A DNA stretch of 64,000 nucleotides from Desulfomonile tiedjei (GCA_016218715.1 JACRDG010000040.1:1-64000), one strand, 5' to 3'. Counted from the first letter of the stretch, positions 9,399-18,669 are shown. Made by a program: numbers and translations. Notes: generated from the letters alone by a model not told the origin.

Positions 9399-11672
9399 CT
9401 ATGAGCCCTTCTTCAAGGCATTCAGAATCTTTTCCGGGGTTATCGGCAATTCCTTGCACCGGTAACCGATTGCGTGGTAGACCGCGTCGGAAATGGCGGG
9501 CGCAGTCGGGGATGCGAGGCCTTCGCCTGCCTCTTTGGCCCCCATGGGTCCCTCAGGTTCATACGTATCGACGTGGACCACATCACTCGGTGGCATGTCC
9601 AGAGCCATGGGCATCTTGTAGTCCGCAAAGTTGGTATTGAGCGTCTGCCCTCCGTCCATGACGAATTGTTCTGAAAGGGCATATCCGAGCCCCATCTGAA
9701 TGGAGCCGGCGAGCTGTCCCTCGACGCTCCGAGGATTGATCACCGTTCCGCAGTCATGGGCCGTCCACATGTGCTTGACTTCCACAAGGCCCGTTTCCGA
9801 GTCAACCTCGACTTCGGCTACTTGAGCGCCAAAACCGAACGCAGGGGTTACCAATCCTTTGCCCCTCGGCGTGTACGAGCCGCGGGCGACAAGCGGTTCC
9901 CCTCTGTTGGCCTTTTGCACCATGGCCACCGCCTCGCCGAAGCTCAAGCTGTACTCGCTTTTCGCTTTCGCTTGTACCCTGCCATCCTTGCATTCCAGCT
10001 CGTGAATGACATTCAGATTGAACCTGGCGGAAACTGCGCCGAAGAGCTGTTCTTTGATCTTCCTGGCCGCGTCGATGACCGCATTTCCCGCCATAAGGGT
10101 GATCCTGCTTCCCCACGCGCCCAAGTCGGCCTGGGGGGTCATGGAGGTGTCCGCGGAAGTCATCCGGATGTCCTCCATCCGTAACCCCAATTCTTCCGCC
10201 AGGATCTGCTTCAGGACCGTATCCGACCCTTGACCGATGTCGGCAGCCATGGTGAGCAGATGGACAGTACCGTCAGAGAATGCTCTGACCTCTGCCGCAG
10301 AGAACGGATACTGGGTATTGAACCAGTTGAACACGCCGCCGGAAATAAAACTGTAGCATCCGATACCAATGCCGTGCCCGGGTTTAAGGTTCTCGCGCTT
10401 TTCCTTCCATCCACTCATCTCGGCCACGGCCTTTATCGATTCAATGAAGCCGCAGCTTGAGATGGTTGCCACGTCGGGGATTTTATCGCCGCTCACTTGG
10501 GCGTTCTTGATCCTCAGATCGATCGGATCCATCCCCAGATCCTCCGCGGCCATATTCATCTGGATTTCCGTGGCGTAAAGCGATTGGGGCGCGCCGAAAC
10601 CGCGCATGGCGCTGGCCGGCGGCTTATTCGTATACACGTGCTGCCCGTGAAAGCGGTAGCTGGGGTAGCGGTAGAGCATGGCCCCGAAGTTTCCGCAGAG
10701 GAACGTGGCCGTAGGCCCCATGGCGTTGTACGCTCCGCCGTCCAGTTGAATCCTCAGGTCCTTGGCCACGAGCGTCCCGTCCTTTTTGAACCCCACCTTG
10801 GAGTGGATCTTCATGGGGTGTCTACGCCTGCCTGCAAGAAACTCCTCTTCCCTGCTCAAGGTGAACTTCACGGGGCGCCCCGTCATCTTTGCCATAAGCG
10901 CGGCGCAGAACTCCCAAGTGCGTAATTCCATCTTCCCGCCAAAGCCGCCGCCGATAAAAGGCTTGATGACCCGGACGTCGTTTTCGCGCATACCAAGCGT
11001 TGAAGCCAGGAGACACTGTATGATGTACGGGACCTGGGTGGAGGTCCAGAGGGTAATGCGGCCGTCCAGATCGACCTGCGCCAATGCCGAGCAAGGTTCG
11101 AGGTACGCATGGCTCACTGCATGCACCGTGAACGTGTCTTCCCGCACATAGTCGGATTCGGAAAACCCCTTTTCCACGTCCCCATATTTGATCTTTCGAT
11201 TGACGCTGATGTTGGTCGGGCAGTAGTCATGGAGGACCGGTGCGCCCAGCTGCATGGCCGCATCGATGTCGAATACGCTCGGCAGTTCTTCGTATTCCAC
11301 CTGGATAAGTTCAATGGCTTCTTCTGCCGTGTCTTTGTCTATGGCAGCCACAGCCGCTACTTCGTCCCCTATAAACCGCACCTTGTCAACCGCCAAGGGA
11401 TACTCGTCCTGAGTCTCGGGAAACAGCCGCCAGTTACCGTACTTGATCTTCGGGGTGTCTTCCGCGGTGACGATGCACTTCACGCCGGGCAGGGCCGCGG
11501 CCCGGCTCGTGTCGATATGCTTGATACGCGCGTGGGCCAGGGGACTTCTCACAATTCTTCCATAGAGCATTCCCGGCAGTTTCATATCGTCAGTATAGAG
11601 GGCAGAGCCCCTTGCTTTGGCTGGGCCGTCGGTCCTCGGTACGTCCGTCCCGACAACACTGAATTGCTTCAT
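9399..11672 (-). CDS. Molybdenum hydroxylase, large molybdopterin-binding subunit (4-hydroxybenzoyl-CoA reductase/xanthine dehydrogenase family)
   Basis: A 757-residue protein of the CoxL/XdhA/HcrA family, the catalytic subunit that binds the Mo-molybdopterin cytosine dinucleotide cofactor. Visible motifs are GGGFGGK (241-247), AMRGFGAPQ (355-363), GQGSDT (480-485) and GAKEAGE (711-717), whose last Glu corresponds to the catalytic glutamate. The GAKEAGEG form is more like 4-hydroxybenzoyl-CoA reductase and relatives than xanthine dehydrogenase. The full length fits the family. It is the third gene of a small-medium-large cluster, 21 bp after the FAD subunit. The substrate is not readable from sequence; an aromatic or heterocyclic acid or its CoA ester is a reasonable guess given the neighbouring acyl-CoA synthetases. 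Confidence 0.9.
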   Translation of the reverse strand: MKQFSVVGTDVPRTDGPAKARGSALYTDDMKLPGMLYGRIVRSPLAHARIKHIDTSRAAALPGVKCIVTAEDTPKIKYGNWRLFPETQDEYPLAVDKVRFIGDEVAAVAAIDKDTAEEAIELIQVEYEELPSVFDIDAAMQLGAPVLHDYCPTNISVNRKIKYGDVEKGFSESDYVREDTFTVHAVSHAYLEPCSALAQVDLDGRITLWTSTQVPYIIQCLLASTLGMRENDVRVIKPFIGGGFGGKMELRTWEFCAALMAKMTGRPVKFTLSREEEFLAGRRRHPMKIHSKVGFKKDGTLVAKDLRIQLDGGAYNAMGPTATFLCGNFGAMLYRYPSYRFHGQHVYTNKPPASAMRGFGAPQSLYATEIQMNMAAEDLGMDPIDLRIKNAQVSGDKIPDVATISSCGFIESIKAVAEMSGWKEKRENLKPGHGIGIGCYSFISGGVFNWFNTQYPFSAAEVRAFSDGTVHLLTMAADIGQGSDTVLKQILAEELGLRMEDIRMTSADTSMTPQADLGAWGSRITLMAGNAVIDAARKIKEQLFGAVSARFNLNVIHELECKDGRVQAKAKSEYSLSFGEAVAMVQKANRGEPLVARGSYTPRGKGLVTPAFGFGAQVAEVEVDSETGLVEVKHMWTAHDCGTVINPRSVEGQLAGSIQMGLGYALSEQFVMDGGQTLNTNFADYKMPMALDMPPSDVVHVDTYEPEGPMGAKEAGEGLASPTAPAISDAVYHAIGYRCKELPITPEKILNALKKGS

Positions 11673-11693
11673 GGTCCGTCCTTTCCGTGTGCG

Positions 11694-12569
11694 CTATGCG
11701 TTCTGTGCCCGCTCTTGGGCTTCTCGAAGTGCCCGCTGCGTCAGCACAGCCACCATATTTTTGCGCCATTGCGCGCTTGCTCTGATGTCGGAGATGGGCT
11801 TGGCTTCTTCGGCAGCTTCGTTCCCTGCCTTTTCAATGAGTTCCTGGGTCCATGCCTGCCCCAGCAGCAGACCCTCGGTTTTCATCGCACGCAAGGGAAT
11901 CGGGGCAACTGCGCCAAGGACCACGGCGGCCTTTTTGCAGACCTCCCCGTCAAAGGTTGCCGTGGCTCCCACGCCTACCGCTGCAATATCCACCCCGCAG
12001 CGGGCTGAAATGCGCTTGTACGATGCACCCGACCGCGGGGGCGGGACGGGAACGCGTATGGAAGTCATAATCTCCCCATGCTCCATGAGGGTGAATCCGG
12101 GGCCGGTAAAGAACTGGTCCAGAGAGAGCCGTCTTTCACCCTTCAGGCTGGCCAGCGTAACTTCCGCGCCCATGACGATGAGAGGCGGTGCGCTGTCCGC
12201 AGAAGGGGCCGCGTTACACAAATTCCCGGCGACCGTGCCCATATTGCGGACCTCCACGTTCGCCATTGACAGAATGGCCTGCGCGAGGGCGGGGTAGTAC
12301 TTCAATACGTCGGAATGGGAAGCGACAGCCGCCAATCGGGCGGTTGCGCCGATGGTCAGGCCTTCCGCGGCATCGAATCGGACCCCCTCCAGGCCTTCTA
12401 TCTCCTGGAGCGCGACGATCGCCCTGGGCTTCAAGCGGCCATGAGTCATCTTCACCATCACGTCCGTCCCGCCCGCCATCACGTGCGCGTCCTGTCCCTG
12501 TTCAATGAGTAGGTTCAGGGCAGCTTCCAGGGTCCTGGGCGCAAAATACTCGAATTTCGGCAATCTCAT
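11694..12569 (-). CDS. Molybdenum hydroxylase, FAD-binding medium subunit (CoxM-like)
   Basis: A 291-residue flavoprotein that passes electrons from the iron-sulfur subunit to the external acceptor. Both family FAD-binding signatures are present: AGGTD at 32-36 and TVAGNLCNA at 112-120, the latter followed by PSADSAPPL. The length fits CoxM-type subunits. There is no ~40-residue four-cysteine insertion of the kind that carries the extra [4Fe-4S] cluster in true 4-hydroxybenzoyl-CoA reductase beta subunits, which argues against the low-potential reductive reaction. The start is 4 bp after the stop of the 2Fe-2S subunit gene, so the two are translationally coupled. Confidence 0.9.
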   Translation of the reverse strand: MRLPKFEYFAPRTLEAALNLLIEQGQDAHVMAGGTDVMVKMTHGRLKPRAIVALQEIEGLEGVRFDAAEGLTIGATARLAAVASHSDVLKYYPALAQAILSMANVEVRNMGTVAGNLCNAAPSADSAPPLIVMGAEVTLASLKGERRLSLDQFFTGPGFTLMEHGEIMTSIRVPVPPPRSGASYKRISARCGVDIAAVGVGATATFDGEVCKKAAVVLGAVAPIPLRAMKTEGLLLGQAWTQELIEKAGNEAAEEAKPISDIRASAQWRKNMVAVLTQRALREAQERAQNA

Positions 12570-12573
12570 CGCT

Positions 12574-13062
12574 CTACCTCTTCCGGTTGGGGTCTCTCAT
12601 GGTTTCTGCAGCTGTCGAAACCGCTTCCACGATCTGATTGTATCCCGTGCACCTGCACAGATGGCCGGAAAGACCGGCCCGAATTTCTTTTTCTGTAGGC
12701 GATGGATTGTGCGCCAAGAGGTGCACGGCAGCCATCTCCATACCAGAGGTGCAGTAACCGCATTGAATGGCGCCAGTCTTGACGAAGGCGTCCTGCACGG
12801 GGTGAAGCTCTTCGCCCGAAGGGGCCAGGCCTTCCACCGTCTTCACGGACTTCCCGTTTACCGAGACCGCCAGCGTCAGGCATGAACTGACGATACGGTC
12901 GTCCACCATGACCGCGCAGGTCCCACAATCGCCGGTGCCGCAGCCGAGCTTGGTACCGGTCAGGTTCAGGTCGTCGCGAAGCACTTCATTTAACGTCCGC
13001 CAGGGGTGCACGGCCAGCGAGTACTCGTCCCCATTCACTTTGATTTTGATCTGGTGTTTCAT
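12574..13062 (-). CDS. Molybdenum hydroxylase, [2Fe-2S] small subunit (CoxS-like)
   Basis: 162 residues with an N-terminal plant-type ferredoxin domain (Cys41, 46, 49 and 61 in GCGTGDCGTC...C) and a C-terminal helical [2Fe-2S] domain (Cys101, 104, 136 and 138 in CGYC...CRC). These two clusters wire the Mo site to FAD. I chose the ATG at 13062 because AAGGAG lies 10 nt upstream; a longer open frame starts 13 codons earlier without a site. It is the first gene of the three-subunit operon and is preceded by ~425 bp of non-coding DNA with a dispersed repeat, so it may have its own promoter. Confidence 0.92.
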   Translation of the reverse strand: MKHQIKIKVNGDEYSLAVHPWRTLNEVLRDDLNLTGTKLGCGTGDCGTCAVMVDDRIVSSCLTLAVSVNGKSVKTVEGLAPSGEELHPVQDAFVKTGAIQCGYCTSGMEMAAVHLLAHNPSPTEKEIRAGLSGHLCRCTGYNQIVEAVSTAAETMRDPNRKR

Positions 13063-13158
13063 TCCTTCTCGTCTCCTTGCGGGTCCCGACAAGCGGCCCA
13101 AGCCATACGTTTCGCCGGGTCTCTTTGCACTCTTGGCTCACTTAAAGTGGCTTCACCC

Positions 13159-13205
13159 ATTATGATTCCGAGGGGGTCACGTTCATCCCGGTGAACGGTT
13201 GCCCC
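13159..13205 (-). repeat. ~45-nt dispersed intergenic repeat, copy B
   Basis: Shares ATTATGATTCCG and CCCGGTGAACGGTTGCCCC, with the middle divergent, with the copy at 8156-8201, and matches reverse complements of the copies at 46543 and 62145. Confidence 0.65.
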
Positions 13206-13487
13206 TGAAGTTCCGTCAGTTCAGGGTATACGATTTCTCTCCCAATCTCAACCCTGGATTGCCTCCTCGTCGAAAGCCCACGAGCCTTCGACGATCGCCT
13301 CGGCATGTGCCGCTTCAACGAGTAATGCCCGGTTGGACGGTCGCCTACCTGGCGGGCTCCCGATCGAAGGCATAACGGCTTTGCTTTGTCCGAAGGGAGG
13401 AAGCCTCCACGTTCATCGGGGTGAACCGGGCTGAAGTCTTGGCAACTCTCAAAAAATCGTCGCCCCGGTTTGACCCTCCCGCAATTC
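13206..13487. other. Intergenic region with hairpin, no gene seen
   Basis: Between the second acyl-CoA synthetase gene and the 2Fe-2S subunit gene. It holds an imperfect 10-bp inverted repeat (CGTCGAAAGC at 13268-13277 and GCCTTCGACG at 13284-13293), which could end the synthetase transcript. A second block at ~13405-13430 (GTTCATCGGGGTGAACCGG) partly resembles the ~45-nt repeat. No promoter stands out. Confidence 0.45.
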
Positions 13488-15059
13488 TCAAATTGCTCCA
13501 ATGGTGACCCTGCTTGCTCCACCGTTCCCGTATTGCTCTCTGAGCATTCGCTTGAGGATCTTACCCGTCGGACTCTTGGGAAGCCGCTGCATGAACTCGA
13601 CGGACCGGGGCTTCTTGTAGCTGGCAATGGTGTGTTTGCACAGGCTGATGATTTCCTCTTCCGTAGCGTTCATGCCATCCTTCAACACAATGCAGGCCTT
13701 GACCGATTCTCCCCAATAGTCATCGGGAATTCCGATGACCGCGGCCTCCAGAACGGCTTCATGGGTATAAATGACCTCTTCGATTTCTCTGGGATAGATA
13801 TTCTTGCCGCCACTGATAATCATGTCGTGCTTACGGTCTACGATGAACACGTAACCGGCGGCGTCGAATTTACCGAAGTCCCCCGTGTAGAGCCACCCGT
13901 CTTGAATGGCCCTTGCGGTCTCTTCGGGAAGTTCCCAATATCCGACGGTCATGGCCTCACTGCGTACAATAATCTCTCCCACTTCCCCGACAGCCACGTC
14001 CTTTCCTTCTTCATCGACTATCCTGAGTTCATAATCCAGAACCGGACGCCCAGCGGAGGCCAGTCTGGCCATTTGAGCCTCTGATCCATCGAGCACGTGG
14101 TCCTCCGGTGCCAGGGCCGTCGTGCAGGGTCCGGTTTCGGTCTGCCCGTAGAGTTGAAAGAACTGGCACTTGAATCTGTTCATGGCCTTCTTGAGCAATT
14201 CCACGGGCATGGGCGAGGCTGCATAGAGGAGCAGTCTGAAGCGGCTTAAATCAAATTCTTCCAGGCTGTCTTCCTGAAGCATGGCGTTGATCATGGTCGG
14301 CACGAACTGACAGACCGTGACCCCCTCTGTGGACAGCAGATTCAAGACTCTCCGAGGATCAAAGCCGCCTTCTCGTCTGATGACGATGGTATTGGACATG
14401 AGAATGTGGCGCAAACTGTCCGCGAACGTCACGTGATAGAACGGGAACAGGAGTAGCGCCCGGTCCTCATGTCTCAGTCCCAACTCGAGCGCGCAGCTCA
14501 TTATGTTGATCGTATCGTGACGATGCGTTCTCATCGCGCCCTTCGGCCGTCCTGTTGTGCCTGATGTCAGGAATATGCTGACGAGGTCGTCATCCGAGAC
14601 CGTCACACTCGGTTCCGCGGGAACCCCTTGGTCCACGAGATCGCCATATTGCTTGAACGCGGTAGTTTCGCCACCAAGGACTATGGGGAATTCGATGGAT
14701 TTCAGCTCAGCCGCATTCGATTGAACTATCTCGATGAACTCTTCGTCAAAGATGAAAAAGCGAGGCCGAATGTATTCGAAGATTTGCAGGAATTCCTTCT
14801 GCTTGAGGAGATTATTTATAGGGACGAAGGTGCCTCCGGACTTGGCGCAGGCAAAGTACAGCTCGATGAACTCGGGACAATTGTGCAACAGCACAGCGAC
14901 CCTGTCGCCCTTCTTGAGCCCCATCTTCACTAGGCTGTTGGCCACGCAATTGACTCGCCGATTCAGATCGGCATACGTGATTCGCCGATCCTTGGAGATC
15001 AGTGCAAGCTTATTCGGGAAGTTGAAAGCGCAGCGTCGAAGAACATTCCCAACACCCAT
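13488..15059 (-). CDS. Acyl-CoA synthetase (AMP-forming, FadD-like)
   Basis: A 523-residue ANL-superfamily enzyme that activates a carboxylic acid to its CoA thioester with ATP. The P-loop-like motif TSGTTGRPKG is at 165-174, the adenylate motif YGQTETGP is mid-protein, YTGDFG and DRKHDMIISGGKNIYP mark the hinge region, and the acyl-transfer lysine is ~K500 in PTGKILKR. The start is set at the ATG at 15059 because GGGAGG lies 8 nt upstream; the ATG two codons earlier is too close to it. The acid substrate cannot be told from sequence. The neighbouring acyl-CoA dehydrogenase and Mo hydroxylase suggest that its product feeds an oxidation route. Confidence 0.9.
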   Translation of the reverse strand: MGVGNVLRRCAFNFPNKLALISKDRRITYADLNRRVNCVANSLVKMGLKKGDRVAVLLHNCPEFIELYFACAKSGGTFVPINNLLKQKEFLQIFEYIRPRFFIFDEEFIEIVQSNAAELKSIEFPIVLGGETTAFKQYGDLVDQGVPAEPSVTVSDDDLVSIFLTSGTTGRPKGAMRTHRHDTINIMSCALELGLRHEDRALLLFPFYHVTFADSLRHILMSNTIVIRREGGFDPRRVLNLLSTEGVTVCQFVPTMINAMLQEDSLEEFDLSRFRLLLYAASPMPVELLKKAMNRFKCQFFQLYGQTETGPCTTALAPEDHVLDGSEAQMARLASAGRPVLDYELRIVDEEGKDVAVGEVGEIIVRSEAMTVGYWELPEETARAIQDGWLYTGDFGKFDAAGYVFIVDRKHDMIISGGKNIYPREIEEVIYTHEAVLEAAVIGIPDDYWGESVKACIVLKDGMNATEEEIISLCKHTIASYKKPRSVEFMQRLPKSPTGKILKRMLREQYGNGGASRVTIGAI

Positions 15060-15183
15060 GAGCATCGCCTCCCATTGGAATTCGCGTTGGCAGTCGAAAA
15101 GCCGGTAGAACCCCGCATATATCGTACGTGTCGAGGCATGAATCTCATTCGGACAGGGGCTCCCGACAAACGATTACAACACA

Positions 15184-15669
15184 TCAATAGTAATACCGGG
15201 GAAACTTCGAGTTCGTATCGTCGTCTTCCCACAATACGCCAAGCCTCTCCTTGAAAAAGGAGCCAAGACGTTTGAATAGTCTGGCCCAGTGCGTTTGTCC
15301 GCGCTCCAAATCTTCAAGTATTTCGGCCACGAGTTCAGGCAGTCGCCCAAGTTCTTCTTTAGGGAGGAATGACACTGCCCCCAGCTTGACCGCCAGGTTG
15401 AGGCTTTCGATGTTGATGGCGTGGGCCGTCAACATGGCTGCAGGAAGTCTCTTGGCCCGACAGGCATCGAGAAGCGCGAACCCATTTACGCCCATAATGT
15501 CCAGAATGACGAGATCGAAGGATTCTGCAGCAATAAGCTCGCGAGCCTCGCTAAAACTGGATGCAGCGACGACGTGCGAGGTGGCAAGGGCCTCCGCCAC
15601 GATGTCGAGAACATCCGGCTCGTCGTCTACGACCAGAATCCTCTTTCCGACCAGTATTTGGCCGCCCAT
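15184..15669 (-). CDS. Receiver-domain-only response regulator
   Basis: A 161-residue protein with a CheY-like receiver domain: acidic pair D15-D16, phosphoacceptor D57 (LVILDIMG), T81 and K104 (FLPKE). It is followed by a ~45-residue basic helical tail (LFKRLGSFFKERLG) and an aromatic-rich end. No DNA-binding output domain is visible. The start at 15669 is preceded by GGGAGG, 5 nt away. It sits 29 bp after the acyl-CoA dehydrogenase gene and is probably co-transcribed. Its kinase is not adjacent. It may act by protein contact or within a phosphorelay; the role is unknown. Confidence 0.82.
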   Translation of the reverse strand: MGGQILVGKRILVVDDEPDVLDIVAEALATSHVVAASSFSEARELIAAESFDLVILDIMGVNGFALLDACRAKRLPAAMLTAHAINIESLNLAVKLGAVSFLPKEELGRLPELVAEILEDLERGQTHWARLFKRLGSFFKERLGVLWEDDDTNSKFPRYYY

Positions 15670-15698
15670 TTCGTCCTCCCGCTCGTGTTCCGGCAAGC

Positions 15699-16847
15699 TT
15701 ATGGATTGAGCCCGAGCCGGCGGCTGATGATCAACTTCATGATCTCGCTCGTGCCTGCGAAGATGGACAGGCAACGCACGTCTCGATAGAGCTTGCAGAC
15801 TCGGTATTCTTCCATGTACCCGTACCCTCCGTGCATCTGGACCGCTTGATAGGCGATGCGATTCACCATTTCGCCGAGCCAGTATTTTGCCATGGAGACT
15901 CTCTGCACGATGTTCTTGCCTGCAATGTGGTCCCTGATGAGGCTATCCAAGAACGTGCGGCCCAGCTCGACTTCTGTGGCCATATCAGCCAGCCGGAAGG
16001 CGGTGTATTGAAAGTTTCCGATCGGTTTGCCGAACGCCTCGCGCACCTTCACATAGTTGAGTGCCTCTTTGAGGGCTTCCTCGGCCAGTACCTGGCACTT
16101 GATGGAGACTTCCAGACGCTCCTGCTGGAGCTTTTCCATCATGTATGTGAAACCCTGTCCTTCCTCTCCGAGCAGGTTGCCTGCAGGGACCCGGCAGTCT
16201 TCGAAGAAAAGCTCGGCCGTGTCCTGCATGTGATACCCCATCTTGTCCAACTTGCGGCCACGGTGAAACCCAGGAGCGTCCTTATCCACCAGGATGAGGC
16301 TGATGCCTCGATGACCGGCATCAGGATCGGTCTTCACCGCGAGAACAATCACATCCGCGAAATAACCGTTGGTGATGAAGGTCTTCTGCCCGTTGATAAC
16401 GTAGGAATCGCCGTCCTTCACCGCTCTCGTTCGAATGGCTGCGAGATCTGACCCGGTATTGGGCTCGGTCAGTCCGATGGACGTAATCACTTCTCCGGTC
16501 GTGCATCCGGGAAGCCATCGCTTCTTCATTTCCGTAGAGGCAAACGAATAGATATAGGGGGTAGCGACGTCACTGTGCAAGGGGACTTCCACGCCGAATG
16601 CGTTCCCTCGCAGCAGTTCCTCATTGATGATGACCGAGTATTCGAATCCTAATCCAAGGCCTCCGTATTCCTCGGGAAGCCAGGGGCACAAATAGCCCTC
16701 CTCACCCATCTTGAGCCATATGCTCCGCGGCACGGCACGGTTTGCCTCCCATTCCGGGACGTGGGGCGTGATCTCGCGGGCCACGAATTTCCTGAAAGAT
16801 TCACGGAAGATCCTGTGTTCCTCAGTATTGAAAAGCATATCGTCCAT
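15699..16847 (-). CDS. Acyl-CoA dehydrogenase (long-chain/isovaleryl type)
   Basis: 382 residues, full length for the FAD-dependent acyl-CoA dehydrogenase family, which introduces an alpha,beta double bond and passes electrons to ETF. Signatures are LTEPNTGSD (126-134) and MHGGYGYMEEY near the C-terminus. The usual catalytic Glu position of short/medium-chain enzymes is Ala here (IFAGTSE). Instead, LQQERLEV carries Glu243, matching the alternative catalytic base of long-chain and isovaleryl-CoA dehydrogenases. It is therefore probably active with a different base position. It lies 42 bp after the TRAP large-subunit gene. No ETF genes are in the window. Confidence 0.92.
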   Translation of the reverse strand: MDDMLFNTEEHRIFRESFRKFVAREITPHVPEWEANRAVPRSIWLKMGEEGYLCPWLPEEYGGLGLGFEYSVIINEELLRGNAFGVEVPLHSDVATPYIYSFASTEMKKRWLPGCTTGEVITSIGLTEPNTGSDLAAIRTRAVKDGDSYVINGQKTFITNGYFADVIVLAVKTDPDAGHRGISLILVDKDAPGFHRGRKLDKMGYHMQDTAELFFEDCRVPAGNLLGEEGQGFTYMMEKLQQERLEVSIKCQVLAEEALKEALNYVKVREAFGKPIGNFQYTAFRLADMATEVELGRTFLDSLIRDHIAGKNIVQRVSMAKYWLGEMVNRIAYQAVQMHGGYGYMEEYRVCKLYRDVRCLSIFAGTSEIMKLIISRRLGLNP

Positions 16848-16889
16848 TCAGTACACCTCTTGAATCCTTCTCAATCTCCGCAAGGCCCA

Positions 16890-18191
16890 CTATTTCATCA
16901 TCACGCCGGGCAGATAGGTGGCGAGTTGCGGGAATATGAACAACAGCATCATGCATACGATCATGGATATCAGGAACGGGTAGACGCCGCTGTATATGAG
17001 CCCGTACGATTCCTTGGTGATGTTCCTCACCACAAATACGCAGATGGCCACCGGAGGTATTACCGATCCGATACATACGGTGCAAGCTACCATAATGCCC
17101 GCCCACAAGGGATCGTATCCCAATTTCATGATCACGGGAAAGAAGATCGGGGTTGCCAGGATCATGAAGGCAAGATCGTCGATAAAGGAGCCGCCCAGAA
17201 GATAGACCAGGAGAATAATAATCATGATCGCAGCGCGGTGGAATGGCAGAGCCATAATCCAATCGGCAGAGACCTGAGGAATATTCGTCACGGCAATGAA
17301 ATGTCCCAGAACCGCGGAGAATGCAATGAGCAGGAGCACCATACAGGCCGTACGCAACGCCTCGCGGAGGGATCGTACGTACCCCTTCAGCCCCAGATCT
17401 TTCTTGATGATGCACAGAACCAGGACAGCGAAGGCTCCGATGCTTCCCGCTTCGGTCGGCGTAAAGAAGCCGTTGGTAAGCCCGCCTATCAGAATAAGAA
17501 ATATGACGATGGGCCATATCACATCGGGAAGGGACTTCCACCTTTCCGGCCAGGTAAACCTCGTGCTTTCCGGTCCCAGACGTGGGTTGATTCTACACCA
17601 CCCGAAGATGATGACGATAAAGAAGGAGGACATGATAAGGCCTGGGAAAACTCCGGCCATGAACAGCTTACCGATAGACTGTTGGGTGATGATGCCAAAA
17701 ACGATGAGGGTGATACTCGGCGGGAGGAGGACCCCTAATGTTCCCACCGTGGCTACTATCCCCGTGGAGAGCTTCTTGCTGTACCCGTAGCGATCCATCT
17801 CGGGAATGGCAACGCTGGCGAAGGTAGCCGACGTGGCCACCACCGACCCACAAATCGCTTTGAAAACTGTGGCGCCGACCACCGTTGCCATGGCAAGTCC
17901 GCCCGGAATGTGCCCGAGGAATTTGTGCGTCGTGTCGTACAGCCGCCTTGCAAACCCTGCATTGAATGCGATCTGCCCCATGAGCACAAAGAGGGGTATG
18001 GCTGTCAGGCCGTAGGATGCCAAGGAATCGAGGAAATCATTGGCAAAGAGGCAGAGGGCCGTGTCAAACCCATTAAGTGCGGCAAATCCGACAAAACCAA
18101 CGGCGGCCATAGCGAAGGCGAGTTCGATCCCCGTCAGGAAGAGGGCGAGGAGTACAAGAAGGGCCAGACCCCCAAAAGCTACCTCAGTCAT
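16890..18191 (-). CDS. dctM: TRAP transporter large permease (DctM)
   Basis: A 433-residue, very hydrophobic DctM-family protein with about 12 membrane segments, forming the Na+-driven translocation channel of a TRAP importer for organic acids. Recognisable family stretches include LPPSITLIVFG and PTEAGSIGAFA. Its start overlaps the end of the small-subunit gene by 8 bp, indicating translational coupling. It works with the binding protein and small subunit immediately upstream. Substrate specificity lies in the binding protein. Confidence 0.93.
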   Translation of the reverse strand: MTEVAFGGLALLVLLALFLTGIELAFAMAAVGFVGFAALNGFDTALCLFANDFLDSLASYGLTAIPLFVLMGQIAFNAGFARRLYDTTHKFLGHIPGGLAMATVVGATVFKAICGSVVATSATFASVAIPEMDRYGYSKKLSTGIVATVGTLGVLLPPSITLIVFGIITQQSIGKLFMAGVFPGLIMSSFFIVIIFGWCRINPRLGPESTRFTWPERWKSLPDVIWPIVIFLILIGGLTNGFFTPTEAGSIGAFAVLVLCIIKKDLGLKGYVRSLREALRTACMVLLLIAFSAVLGHFIAVTNIPQVSADWIMALPFHRAAIMIIILLVYLLGGSFIDDLAFMILATPIFFPVIMKLGYDPLWAGIMVACTVCIGSVIPPVAICVFVVRNITKESYGLIYSGVYPFLISMIVCMMLLFIFPQLATYLPGVMMK

Positions 18192-18669
18192 GTTCCCCTC
18201 CGAAGACTGCTGCCAGGGTTCCTGTCAGCAGGACCATGCACTCGACTGCGCAGCAGAAGGACAATCCGTAGGCAACAGGATAGTAAGGGACCTGCAGAGT
18301 GAGAGAAACCTCTCCGGTGTTGTACAGGTCATTCCCTTTCGCAAACAGAGCCCAGGCGAGCAGGGCAAATATCGAGACGCCTATGACTCTGTTGAAGACG
18401 AGGAGGACCTTCCTTTTGCCCGAAGAAATCGCACTGACAAAAATATCGACATTCACATGGGCTCCATCCAGAGAACTCTGCGCGAGAGCCAGACCGGTCA
18501 CCAATGCCCCGGCAAAGGACATCAGCTCGAATGTCCCCGTAATGGGCCTTCCGAGGTAACGCAGAATGACATCAACCACTGTGAGCAGCATCATGAGGGT
18601 AAGCAGGACCGCGCCGAGCCCGTTCAGCGCTATGCTGAATCTGGAGGTCACACCAAGAATTCGTTGCAT
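18184..18669 (-). CDS. dctQ: TRAP transporter small permease (DctQ)
   Basis: 161 residues with four predicted membrane helices, typical of DctQ subunits that pair with DctM. The stretches VDVILRYLGRPITGTFEL and AHVNVDIF are family hallmarks. It lies between the binding-protein and large-permease genes in the standard P-Q-M order. Confidence 0.9.
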   Translation of the reverse strand: MQRILGVTSRFSIALNGLGAVLLTLMMLLTVVDVILRYLGRPITGTFELMSFAGALVTGLALAQSSLDGAHVNVDIFVSAISSGKRKVLLVFNRVIGVSIFALLAWALFAKGNDLYNTGEVSLTLQVPYYPVAYGLSFCCAVECMVLLTGTLAAVFGGEHD

